Shown here one piece after another: positions 1-5,755 of a DNA stretch of 6,971 nt. Each line of letters begins with the position of its first letter. Within the stretch, counting starts at the first letter, position 1. Under the pieces are notes generated by a model that saw only the letters and a list, made by a program, of their open reading frames with translations, had not been told where the DNA came from and ran no database searches. The position numbers were made by a program, and so were the translations under genes. The stretch spans positions 1-6,971 of the forward strand of contig SOJT01000036.1 of the NCBI GenBank assembly GCA_004376485.1. The letters are read 5' to 3'. The DNA comes from Candidatus Aerophobota bacterium (GTDB lineage: Bacteria; Aerophobota; Aerophobia; Aerophobales; AE-B3A).

Positions 1-262
1 AAGTCCCCAAGTTTGACGAATTTTAGAGATCATGCTATATTTCGTATGGGAGTTTGCGGTATTAACAAAACTGAGGACTGATCGGCAAATGAGGTAGATT
101 CCAGTGTTAGTTTTGTCTGCCCTCAATGGAGAAGCCCACATTCAGAAGATATTGAGCTCCGGAGCGGTGGACTATGTTGTGAAAGGTTCTCACTCACCAG
201 AAGAGTTAATACTCAAGATCCGAAAGCTCCTAAAGAAAATAAAACCTGCTCCGGGAGGCTGA
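1..262 (+). pseudogene. Response-regulator receiver domain, degraded 3' part
   Basis: The frame ending in TGA at 260-262 encodes the second half of a CheY-like receiver domain. It has the beta4 strand with its conserved Ser (IPVLVLSAL), then a GAVDYVVKG segment carrying the conserved beta5 lysine (Gly follows, where Pro is more usual), then a charged last helix (SPEELILKIRKLLKK). The same frame has a TAG at 95-97, directly before IPVLVLSAL. Upstream of that stop it still reads like a receiver (LEIML at about 23-37, FAVLTKLRTD at 53-82). However, the loop expected to read roughly MPGMDG is lost, and a plausible earlier piece (PKFDEF) lies in a different frame. One stop plus frame changes suggests a decayed gene; sequencing error or misassembly at a contig edge is the main alternative. 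A GAGG at 91-94 followed by GTG at 104 could still allow a 52-residue remnant to be translated, but it would lack the phosphorylation-site half. Its stop is one base before the next start, as in an old operon. Confidence 0.6.
13..41 (+). promoter_or_regulatory. Candidate sigma70 promoter with extended -10
   Basis: TTGACG at 13-18 is followed, after 17 bases, by TATATT at 36-41, with TG at 33-34 giving an extended -10 (TGCTATATT). Both hexamers match consensus at five of six positions. It lies inside the broken receiver gene and would start a transcript near base 48, leaving a leader of about 215 nt before the peptidase gene. The match is good, but it overlaps former coding sequence, so chance is possible. 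Confidence 0.35.
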
Positions 263-263
263 A

Positions 264-1382
264 ATGAACAAAAAGTCATTACAGTTTTTGGAAAGGTTAT
301 GTAATGCCTTTGGACCAGCGGGTTTTGAGAGAGAGCCCATAAAGATCACCCGAGAATACATCAAAAGCTATGTAGATGAGATCACCTATGACAAGCTTGG
401 TTCCCTGGTCTTCAAAAAAATGGGACAATCCAGGACTCCTGTTGTTCTTCTTCCCGGGCATGTGGATGAAATAGGATTTGTCATCTCCGGCATCAATGAG
501 AGTGGCTACCTAACTTTTAATACCCTGGGGGGATGGTTTAGTCAGGTTCTTCTGGGGCAAAGAGTCAAGATTAGAACCAACAAAGGAGAGATGGAGGGAA
601 TAATTGCAGCAAAACCGCCTCACCTTTTGCCCCGTGAGCAAAGAGAAAAGGTGGTAACCAAAGACAAGATGTTCATTGATATTGGATGTGCTAATCTCGA
701 TGAGGCAAAGGAGATGGGGGTGAGAATCGGCGATCCCGCTGTTCCTGACTCCCGTTTTTCTCTCATGGAAAAGGTTGTCTTTAAGGAGGGAAAAAAGAAG
801 GGGAAGGTGAAACTGGCCATAGGAAAGGCCTTTGATGACAGAATAGGAGTTTTTGTTGCAGCAGAAGTTATCAGAATACTGTTTGAAGAGAGAATCGAGC
901 ATCCCAATACTGTTCTGGGAGCAGCTACTACCCAGGAAGAAGTAGGGCTTCGGGGAGCGAGGACCACGGCCTATGTGGCCAAGCCTGATGTCTGTATTAC
1001 TCTGGAGGTTGACATCTCAGGTGACGTTCCGGGAATAAAACCTCACCAGGCACCAGCGAAGATGGGCAGGGGCCCCTCCATTCTCACCTTTGACGCCACC
1101 ATGATTCCTAATCAGCCCTTGAAAGAAACTGTTATTGGTGTAGCCGAAGAGAACAAAATACCTTATCAGCTTTCTCAGACCTCTCGAGGAGGTACAGATG
1201 CCGGCGCTATCCACATCCACGGGGTAGGGTGTCCCAGTTTGGTGGTAGGAGTTCCCACCAGACACATTCATTCCCACGCAGGTATTCTCAGCCTTGAAGA
1301 CGTGGAAAACTGTATCAAACTAATAATAGAAGTAGTCAAAAAATTGGATGAGAAAACAGTAGATGAGTTTACCAGTATATAA
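264..1382 (+). CDS. M42 family metal-dependent aminopeptidase
   Basis: This is a probable cytoplasmic di-metal aminopeptidase of the M42 family (the TET/FrvX/glutamyl aminopeptidase group, often mislabelled cellulase M), which trims N-terminal residues from peptides. The expected metal and catalytic residues are visible: His66 and Asp68 in GHVDEIGF, Asp191 in the FDDRIG motif, Glu225-Glu226 in TTQEEVGLRGA (catalytic base and metal ligand), Glu248 in LEVDISGDVPG where many relatives have Asp, and His336 in PTRHIHSH. The RGGTDAG motif (308-314) is also intact. Family members have an OB-like insert between the first His motif and the Asp motif, here about 75-170, which drives dodecamer assembly. 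The length of 372 aa is slightly above the usual 330-370, with no signal peptide or membrane segment. The ATG is supported by GGGAGG at 253-258, 5 nt upstream. The family is certain; the substrate preference is not readable from sequence. Confidence 0.95.
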   Translation: MNKKSLQFLERLCNAFGPAGFEREPIKITREYIKSYVDEITYDKLGSLVFKKMGQSRTPVVLLPGHVDEIGFVISGINESGYLTFNTLGGWFSQVLLGQRVKIRTNKGEMEGIIAAKPPHLLPREQREKVVTKDKMFIDIGCANLDEAKEMGVRIGDPAVPDSRFSLMEKVVFKEGKKKGKVKLAIGKAFDDRIGVFVAAEVIRILFEERIEHPNTVLGAATTQEEVGLRGARTTAYVAKPDVCITLEVDISGDVPGIKPHQAPAKMGRGPSILTFDATMIPNQPLKETVIGVAEENKIPYQLSQTSRGGTDAGAIHIHGVGCPSLVVGVPTRHIHSHAGILSLEDVENCIKLIIEVVKKLDEKTVDEFTSI

Positions 1383-1435
1383 ATGACCTGAATATCAGGA
1401 ATTATATATCTCCTCTTTTGGGACGACAGCCACCA

Positions 1436-1777
1436 TCAAGTCACTTTTGATCCAAGCCGGATCTCTTTCTCCGGGCTAATGAGGAGTACACTATTTTGCT
1501 CCTTATCCCCGGCAGCCAGAAGCATACCCTCACTTTTTACTCCTCTAATGAGTGCCGCTTCGAGGTTGGTAAAAACAACGCACAACTTATTCTCCAGTTC
1601 TTCCTTTTTATAATAGGGTTTTAAGCCAGCCACCAGCCACCTTTCTTCACTGCCTAGATCTACCCTTAGAAGATAGAGCTTGTCCGCCTGAGGATGATCC
1701 TTAACCTCCCTGATTCGTGCCACCCTAAGATCTAGTTTTTGCCATTCTGAGAAGGCTACTGTCTTCCCATTCGACAT
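1436..1777 (-). CDS. Stand-alone tRNA-binding OB-fold protein (Trbp111/MetRS C-terminal type)
   Basis: This 113-residue protein is a single EMAP-II/Trbp111-like tRNA-binding domain. Motifs in order are DLRVARIREVKDHPQADKLY (16-35), the first strands of the OB fold with the common HP-ADKLY signature; then VAGL (49-52), the EEL-NK-CVVFTNLEAA stretch (59-75) and RGVKSEGMLLAA (78-89), the most conserved part of the family. In this family the domain binds the outside of the tRNA L-shape, either alone as a dimer or fused to the C-terminus of methionyl-tRNA synthetase. No synthetase is present here, so it could act in trans with a MetRS encoded elsewhere or as a general tRNA-binding protein. CsaA is a related alternative, but the SEGM-LA form and length fit the Trbp111/MetG-beta group better. 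The ATG has GGGAGG 5 nt upstream (plus-strand 1783-1788). It is transcribed alone and converges on the peptidase gene, with 53 bases between the two stops. Confidence 0.9.
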   Translation of the reverse strand: MSNGKTVAFSEWQKLDLRVARIREVKDHPQADKLYLLRVDLGSEERWLVAGLKPYYKKEELENKLCVVFTNLEAALIRGVKSEGMLLAAGDKEQNSVLLISPEKEIRLGSKVT

Positions 1778-1831
1778 TGTATCCTCCCTGGTATAATCTT
1801 CACTATGAGTGAATTCTTGGTCTATGAGGTT

Positions 1832-1859
1832 AGTTTAACAGGTCTAATGGGGCTGTCAA
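1832..1859 (-). promoter_or_regulatory. Candidate sigma70 promoter for the tRNA-binding protein gene
   Basis: Read on the minus strand, a perfect -35 TTGACA (plus-strand 1859 down to 1854) is followed after 16 bases by TAAACT (1837 down to 1832). TG at 1840-1839 makes an extended -10 (TGTTAAACT). Transcription would begin near 1825, giving a leader of about 48 nt and a well-placed Shine-Dalgarno site. The -35 overlaps a palindrome shared with the divergent promoter. Confidence 0.55.
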
Positions 1860-1866
1860 CGTTGAC
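1855..1866. repeat. Perfect 12-base palindrome spanning two divergent -35 elements
   Basis: GTCAACGTTGAC is identical to its reverse complement. Its outward-facing halves supply most of the -35 element for each of two divergent promoter candidates: TTGACA on the minus strand and TTGACC on the plus strand, separated by only two bases. A dimeric repressor or activator bound here would affect both promoters. The symmetry also follows partly from having two abutting -35 boxes, so it is not proof of an operator. Confidence 0.5.
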
Positions 1867-1889
1867 CACTACCTCAGATCTGCTATCTT
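1862..1889 (+). promoter_or_regulatory. Candidate sigma70 promoter for the phosphatase-bshC-bshA-dehydrogenase operon
   Basis: TTGACC at 1862-1867 is followed after 16 bases by TATCTT at 1884-1889, and TG at 1881-1882 gives an extended -10 (TGCTATCTT). The start would be near 1896, about 130 nt before the TTG start of the phosphatase gene. A second -10-like TATACT at 1906-1911 lacks a good -35 partner. Confidence 0.5.
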
Positions 1890-1905
1890 TATAGTAATAA
1901 TTGTT

Positions 1906-1968
1906 TATACTCCACCTAACATAGCCTACACCTTACAGCTTCTTGATCAGGAGAGAAAGGTGGAGATA
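1906..1968 (+). other. Possible structured RNA leader: long-range inverted repeat
   Basis: CTCCACCT at 1910-1917 is exactly complementary to AGGTGGAG at 1958-1965. Three further pairs (1906-1908 with 1966-1968) form if A1909 is bulged out. The 40-base interior contains a weak hairpin (CTTCT with AGGAG around TGATC, about 1939-1953). The element lies in the predicted leader of the four-gene operon. It matches no riboswitch or T-box that I recognise. The same bases also read as part of a stop-free frame without a start codon (1834-1995), so a decayed gene fragment is an alternative. Confidence 0.3.
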
Positions 1969-2012
1969 TTCCTAGCAAAGCAAAAAATCATCTGAGACGG
2001 GGAGTTTTAGTG

Positions 2013-2019
2013 AAAGGAG
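2013..2019 (+). promoter_or_regulatory. Ribosome binding site that decides a TTG start
   Basis: AAAGGAG stands 6 nt before the TTG at 2026. It favours this start over the in-frame ATG at 2071, which has no comparable site immediately upstream. Confidence 0.8.
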
Positions 2020-2025
2020 CAGCTA

Positions 2026-2952
2026 TTGATAAAAATAGAGGAGCTTGCCAGGAAAGCTTCTCTTTGCAGCATGGATGAGTTTTCTTGTCTCATCCATGAA
2101 GTAAGCGGCTCTCTCAGAGAGGAGAAATCCAAAGCGTTAGTTAATGGAATAAGGAGAGAGGGGGGTCTAATTTACCTTCCCTCAAAGGGACGAGTATTGG
2201 TCGTTGGTGATCTGCATGGGGACCTCGAGAGTCTTATTTTTATTTTGAAGGACAGCGATTTTATAGAAAGACTGAAAAGCGAAAATCAGGTATACGTTGT
2301 TTTTCTGGGTGACTACGGCGACAGAGGCTCCTATTCTCCCGAGGTCTACCACCTGGTTTTGACTCTTAAGAGTATGTTTAAAGAAAAGGTGATAATGCTC
2401 AGGGGAAATCACGAGGCACCTAAGGATATGGAATGTCGTCCCCACGATCTGCCGTATTTTCTAAGAACGAGATTTGGAGCGAACTGGCAAAAAATCTACG
2501 GTGAGCTGCGCCAGTTATTTGATCTTCTCTACCATAGCGCTGTTGCAGAAGGAAAATATTTGATGCTTCATGGGGGTCTTCCCGAGAATATCATCTCTCT
2601 TTCTGATATTGCCTGGGCTCATGAAACCTACCCAGCTAAAAGTCATCTGGAAGAGATTCTGTGGAGTGACCCGGGAGAGGAAGAAATAAGCTATCCTTCT
2701 CCCCGAGGGGCAGGCAGGATCTTCGGTAGAGAAGTAACCCGTACTACATTGGATCGGCTGGGCATAAAGACTCTGATTAGAAGCCATGAGCCGTGTGATG
2801 GGATAGCAGTGCAACAGAAAGGTAGGGTACTTACACTCTTTTCCCGCAAAGGCCCCCCCTATTATAATTCCCAGGCGGCTTACCTGGAGATAGATTTATC
2901 TAGAGAAGCCATGGATGCCCATGGGCTGGCCAGGGAGGCCCGCCGTTTTTGA
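2026..2952 (+). CDS. PPP-family (eukaryote-like) metallophosphatase
   Basis: This is a serine/threonine protein phosphatase-like enzyme of the PPP/calcineurin-like superfamily. All signature blocks are in order: GDLHGD (61-66), GDYGDRG (95-101), RGNHE (126-130), LHGGL (181-185), WSDP (213-216), RSHEP (252-256) and the terminal LFSRKGPPYYNSQAAYLEID block (271-290). Predicted metal ligands are Asp62, His64, Asp96, Asn128, His182 and His254, with His129 as general acid and Arg126 and Arg252 as phosphate-binding arginines; none is missing. The second motif has Gly98 where GDYVDRG is typical. The full set of PPP motifs, including WSDP and RSHE, argues for protein phosphatase rather than diadenosine tetraphosphatase (ApaH) or another calcineurin-like hydrolase. 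About 55 residues precede the catalytic core and are unassigned. It is cytosolic, 308 aa, and starts with TTG. It leads the likely operon, with bshC 70 bases downstream. Its substrate is unknown, and no cognate kinase is in the window. Confidence 0.9.
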   Translation: MIKIEELARKASLCSMDEFSCLIHEVSGSLREEKSKALVNGIRREGGLIYLPSKGRVLVVGDLHGDLESLIFILKDSDFIERLKSENQVYVVFLGDYGDRGSYSPEVYHLVLTLKSMFKEKVIMLRGNHEAPKDMECRPHDLPYFLRTRFGANWQKIYGELRQLFDLLYHSAVAEGKYLMLHGGLPENIISLSDIAWAHETYPAKSHLEEILWSDPGEEEISYPSPRGAGRIFGREVTRTTLDRLGIKTLIRSHEPCDGIAVQQKGRVLTLFSRKGPPYYNSQAAYLEIDLSREAMDAHGLAREARRF

Positions 2953-3008
2953 GCTCACGTCTCTGAAAAACCAAGATTCTTCCTATCGAAGACAAGACGA
3001 GCGCTCAT

Positions 3009-3014
3009 AAGGAG
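3009..3014 (+). promoter_or_regulatory. Ribosome binding site that decides the bshC TTG start
   Basis: AAGGAG lies 8 nt before the TTG at 3023. The N-terminal residues that follow (SLPLTHIISEPITLDYL) resemble the start of BshC proteins, which supports this start over any later ATG. Confidence 0.75.
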
Positions 3015-3022
3015 AGTATAAT

Positions 3023-4588
3023 TTGAAGCTCGAAGGAAGCCTACCTCTGACCCACATTATCTCCGAGCCTATAACCCTGGACTATCTGGACAACTCATCC
3101 AAGCTGAGAGAATTTTTCCCTGCTCACTTTACCCAAGGGAAACTGAGAAAGTTCAAGATAGATAGGGAAAGATTAGTAAAGTATCTCAGGGACTACAATG
3201 AAAAAATGAATGCTCCTTCCAGGGTAATGGAAAATATTGACGCTCTCTTAGATGAGGATACCTACGTGGTAGTCAGCGGTCAGCAACCCGGTATATTTGG
3301 CGGGTCTCTTTATACCATTTATAAAGCCCTCTCCGCTATTATCATCTCCAATAGACTCTCAGGTGGCGGGCGAAGATTTATTCCTCTTTTCTGGAATGCC
3401 TCCGAGGATCATGATCTCTCCGAGGTAGAACATATCTACCTAATGGACAAGAATAGACCCTGCAGGATTCATTACTCTATTAAAGGAGGTTCAAGAAGTG
3501 CTTCTGAGGTCAAGCTGGAGTCCCGGGAAATGGAGAAATTCTTTCAGAGGATAGAGGAAGTTACCCTCCAGAGCGAATTTAAAGATAAGATTCTTAAGGA
3601 CCTCAAGCTCTTGGCCAGGCAGTCGGAAAACCTGGGAGATTTTTTCTCCCGCCTGCTTTTGTTTTTCTTAGGAAAGGAGGGTTTGGTTCTCATAGAACCC
3701 AGGATTTTGAGACCTTTAATGATCCCTCTTTTTGAAAAAATGATCCAGGACCCTCTTCGATCCACGGAGCTTATCAATCAGATGGCAGCCCGACTCAAGA
3801 AAAGGGGATATTCTCCCCGAATTCATAAGATGTCCCATCTTTGCAATTTTTTTCTCAAAAGAAAAAGAGTTACATACAATGGGAAGTTTTTTATTGGCGA
3901 AAGGTCCTTTTCTTCCCAGGATCTATTAAAGTGGCTGGAGGAAAATCCTTTTGACTTCAGTGCCAACGTAGTCACCAGATCCATCACCCAGGATTATACT
4001 CTCCCCACCTATGCCTATGTGGCCGGACCCTCTGAGATAGCCTACTTTGCCCAATTGGGAAAGATATACCATGAATTTGGGATAGAAATGCCTCTCCTCT
4101 ATCCCCGCTTCGGGGCTACTATTCTGGAAAATAAGGTGGCAAAAATCATCAAAAAGTATCATCTTAAAACCCTTGATCTAAGATCTCCCACTTCTTTGAT
4201 TAAGAAACTGTTAAAAAAGGAACTAAAACCTCTCTTTGGTTCTGCGAGAGGTGATATTTCTAAAGCTTTATTGGCTCTGAGACAAGCTGCTAGCCAGGTA
4301 GATAAGACTTTAGGGGATCCCTTTGAAGCCTCACAAAAAAAGATCTTTAGGGAAATTGACTCTTTAGAGAAGAGGGCTGTAAGAAGCTTAGAAAAACAGA
4401 ACTCTCTTATGAGATCTCAGATACACAAAGCAGCCGAGAATCTCTTTCCTCTAGGAGATCTACAGGAGAGAAAAATCAATCCTTTGGAGTATCTCATAAA
4501 ATTTGGCTATGACTTCCTGGAGGTGATTCAGGGGGAGTTTTCCTCTTCTAGTTATGGCGAGCACAGGATCATTACCCCTCCTGGCTAG
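3023..4588 (+). CDS. bshC: Bacillithiol biosynthesis cysteine-adding enzyme BshC
   Basis: BshC performs the last step of bacillithiol synthesis, joining L-cysteine to glucosaminyl-malate. The 521-aa length fits the family (about 530-540). Diagnostic blocks are SGQQPGIFGGSLYTIYKALS (85-104), PLFWNASEDHDLSEV (121-135), RILRPLMIPLFEKM (227-240), the region from FSANVVTRS through TLPTYAYVAGPSEIAYFAQL to MPLLYPRFGATILE (312-369), and a C-terminal QERKINPLEYLIKFG block (481-495). Residues about 370-470 are rich in Lys, Glu and Leu and look helical, matching the coiled-coil domain seen in the Bacillus subtilis structure, where it follows a Rossmann-type core. The protein is cytosolic. The TTG start is supported by its upstream ribosome site and by the family-like N-terminus. 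bshA follows 52 bases downstream, which strongly supports the pathway call. No inactivating change is visible. Confidence 0.95.
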   Translation: MKLEGSLPLTHIISEPITLDYLDNSSKLREFFPAHFTQGKLRKFKIDRERLVKYLRDYNEKMNAPSRVMENIDALLDEDTYVVVSGQQPGIFGGSLYTIYKALSAIIISNRLSGGGRRFIPLFWNASEDHDLSEVEHIYLMDKNRPCRIHYSIKGGSRSASEVKLESREMEKFFQRIEEVTLQSEFKDKILKDLKLLARQSENLGDFFSRLLLFFLGKEGLVLIEPRILRPLMIPLFEKMIQDPLRSTELINQMAARLKKRGYSPRIHKMSHLCNFFLKRKRVTYNGKFFIGERSFSSQDLLKWLEENPFDFSANVVTRSITQDYTLPTYAYVAGPSEIAYFAQLGKIYHEFGIEMPLLYPRFGATILENKVAKIIKKYHLKTLDLRSPTSLIKKLLKKELKPLFGSARGDISKALLALRQAASQVDKTLGDPFEASQKKIFREIDSLEKRAVRSLEKQNSLMRSQIHKAAENLFPLGDLQERKINPLEYLIKFGYDFLEVIQGEFSSSSYGEHRIITPPG

Positions 4589-4611
4589 TGCCATCTGAGC
4601 CAAAAAGCATA

Positions 4612-4628
4612 TTAATAATCCTTATTAA
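4612..4628 (+). repeat. Short A/T-only inverted repeat between bshC and bshA
   Basis: TTAATAA and TTATTAA flank a TCC loop, giving a 7-bp stem made only of A-T pairs. It lacks G-C pairs and a T-tract, so it is not a good terminator. It sits just before the bshA ribosome site and might affect RNA processing or initiation, or be chance. Confidence 0.3.
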
Positions 4629-4640
4629 GATAGAGGAAAA

Positions 4641-5735
4641 ATGAAGATCGGGATTGTTTGCTATCCTACCTACGGAGGAAGTGGTGTCATCGCTTCTGAA
4701 CTAGCCATCCACCTGGCGAGAAAGCATGAGATTCACCTTATCTCCTATGCTCGACCGGTAAGGCTAAATATGAAAGGACACGGTGTGTTTTTCCATAAGG
4801 TCAGCGTTGGTTCCTATCCGCTGTTCAATTATACTCCTTATACTTTGGCCTTGGCTTCCAAGATTATAGATCTCATCAGAAAAAAAAGAGTGGAGCTTAT
4901 TCATGTCCATTATGCTATTCCTCATACCAGTTCTGCTTATCTAGCCAAAAAGGCTCTGGGAAAAGACATAAAGATTGTTACCACTCTCCATGGGACAGAT
5001 GTTCATCTGGTGGGACTGGATCCCTCCTACAAGCCCATTGTTGAGTTTAGCATGCAGCAGTCTGATAGACTAACGGCTGTCTCAGAATCCTTAAAAAAAC
5101 AGACTCTGGAGAAGTTTAACATAGATAGAGAAATAGAGGTCATCTATAACTTTGTTGATTCCGAAAAGTACAAAAGAGAATCTCAGAATGAGAGTAAGGA
5201 GAAACTCATCTGTCATGTGTCCAATTTCCGAGCTGTGAAGAGAGTGTTGGATGTCGTCCGGATCTTTGGAAGGGTGGTCAAAAAAATTCCCTGTCGACTC
5301 TATCTGGTAGGAGAGGGACCTGATAAATCCTCCGTCCAGGAGCTGGTTAGAAAACTGGGTTTAGAGAATAAGGTGGAATTCTTGGGTAATACGCTGGATA
5401 CCTCTCGGATCTTGAGGAAATCGCACCTGTTCCTTCTACCCTCAGAGCAAGAGAGTTTTGGGTTGGCGGCCCTGGAAGCTATGAGCTGTGAGGTTCCGGT
5501 GGTGGCCAGTAGGGTAGGGGGTCTACCGGAGGTCATCCGGCATGGAATAGATGGCTATTTGGCAGAAGTAGGTAATCTGGAAGAGATGGCCAACTACTCG
5601 CAGCAAATTCTTAGAAACCAGGTATTACGGAGAAAGCTGGGCTGTGAGGCGAGAAAAAGAGTCCTGGGGAAGTTTACTCCCCAGAGAATTGTTCCTCAAT
5701 ACGAGAGTCTTTACCAGAGAACTTTGGCAAAATAG
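4641..5735 (+). CDS. bshA: N-acetyl-alpha-D-glucosaminyl L-malate synthase BshA
   Basis: BshA is the GT4-family, GT-B-fold glycosyltransferase that opens bacillithiol synthesis by transferring GlcNAc from UDP-GlcNAc to L-malate. The N-terminal CYPTYGGSGVIASELA (7-22) is the glycine-rich loop typical of BshA. It is followed by YPLFNYTPYTLALASK (59-74), VHYAIPHTSSAYLAKK (89-104) and TLHGTDVHLVG (115-125), all close to the family pattern and unlike general GT4 enzymes. The C-terminal half holds the donor-site segment SNFRAVKR (194-201), the EX7E motif (Glu271 and Glu279 in ESFGLAALE) and SRVGGLPEVI (290-299). The length of 364 aa is normal. There is no signal peptide or membrane segment. The ATG is supported by AGAGGA at 4632-4637, about 4 nt upstream. 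It follows bshC and precedes the dehydrogenase by 20 bases. No bshB deacetylase gene lies in the window. Related glycosyltransferases are the only alternative, and the neighbour bshC makes them unlikely. Confidence 0.96.
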   Translation: MKIGIVCYPTYGGSGVIASELAIHLARKHEIHLISYARPVRLNMKGHGVFFHKVSVGSYPLFNYTPYTLALASKIIDLIRKKRVELIHVHYAIPHTSSAYLAKKALGKDIKIVTTLHGTDVHLVGLDPSYKPIVEFSMQQSDRLTAVSESLKKQTLEKFNIDREIEVIYNFVDSEKYKRESQNESKEKLICHVSNFRAVKRVLDVVRIFGRVVKKIPCRLYLVGEGPDKSSVQELVRKLGLENKVEFLGNTLDTSRILRKSHLFLLPSEQESFGLAALEAMSCEVPVVASRVGGLPEVIRHGIDGYLAEVGNLEEMANYSQQILRNQVLRRKLGCEARKRVLGKFTPQRIVPQYESLYQRTLAK

Positions 5736-5744
5736 ATAACACTC

Positions 5745-5753
5745 GGAGGTGAT
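5745..5753 (+). promoter_or_regulatory. Very strong ribosome binding site for the dehydrogenase
   Basis: GGAGGTGAT is a nine-base match to the anti-Shine-Dalgarno end of bacterial 16S rRNA, and its GGAGG core ends 6 nt before the ATG at 5756. It is the strongest such match in the window and suggests high translation of the last full gene of the operon. Confidence 0.8.
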
Positions 5754-5755
5754 TT

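Noticed and set aside
510..967. Overlapping minus-strand open frames of 115-130 codons inside the peptidase gene.
   Set aside because: They lie antisense to a clear M42 gene, show no recognisable motif and have Ser/Leu/Phe-rich composition typical of antisense shadows.
1387..1399. CCTGA-ATA-TCAGG hairpin between the convergent stops of the peptidase and the tRNA-binding protein.
   Set aside because: The stem is only 5 bp with a 3-base loop and is not followed by a T-tract on either strand, so it does not qualify as an intrinsic terminator.
1805..1894. 29-codon ATG frame (MSEFLVYEV...) in the divergent intergenic region.
   Set aside because: No Shine-Dalgarno site precedes it, it spans both promoter candidates, and it is too short to judge as a protein.
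1906..1911. TATACT as the -10 of the operon promoter.
   Set aside because: A good -10 by itself, but nothing resembling TTGACA lies 16-18 bases upstream; the TGCTATCTT at 1881-1889 has a proper -35.
2182..2814. Minus-strand open frames of 87 and 99 codons inside the phosphatase gene.
   Set aside because: Antisense to conserved PPP motifs and without recognisable domains.
4605..4640. Possible internal promoter before bshA (TATTAAT-like -10).
   Set aside because: No -35-like hexamer is found at a suitable distance and there is no TG extension.
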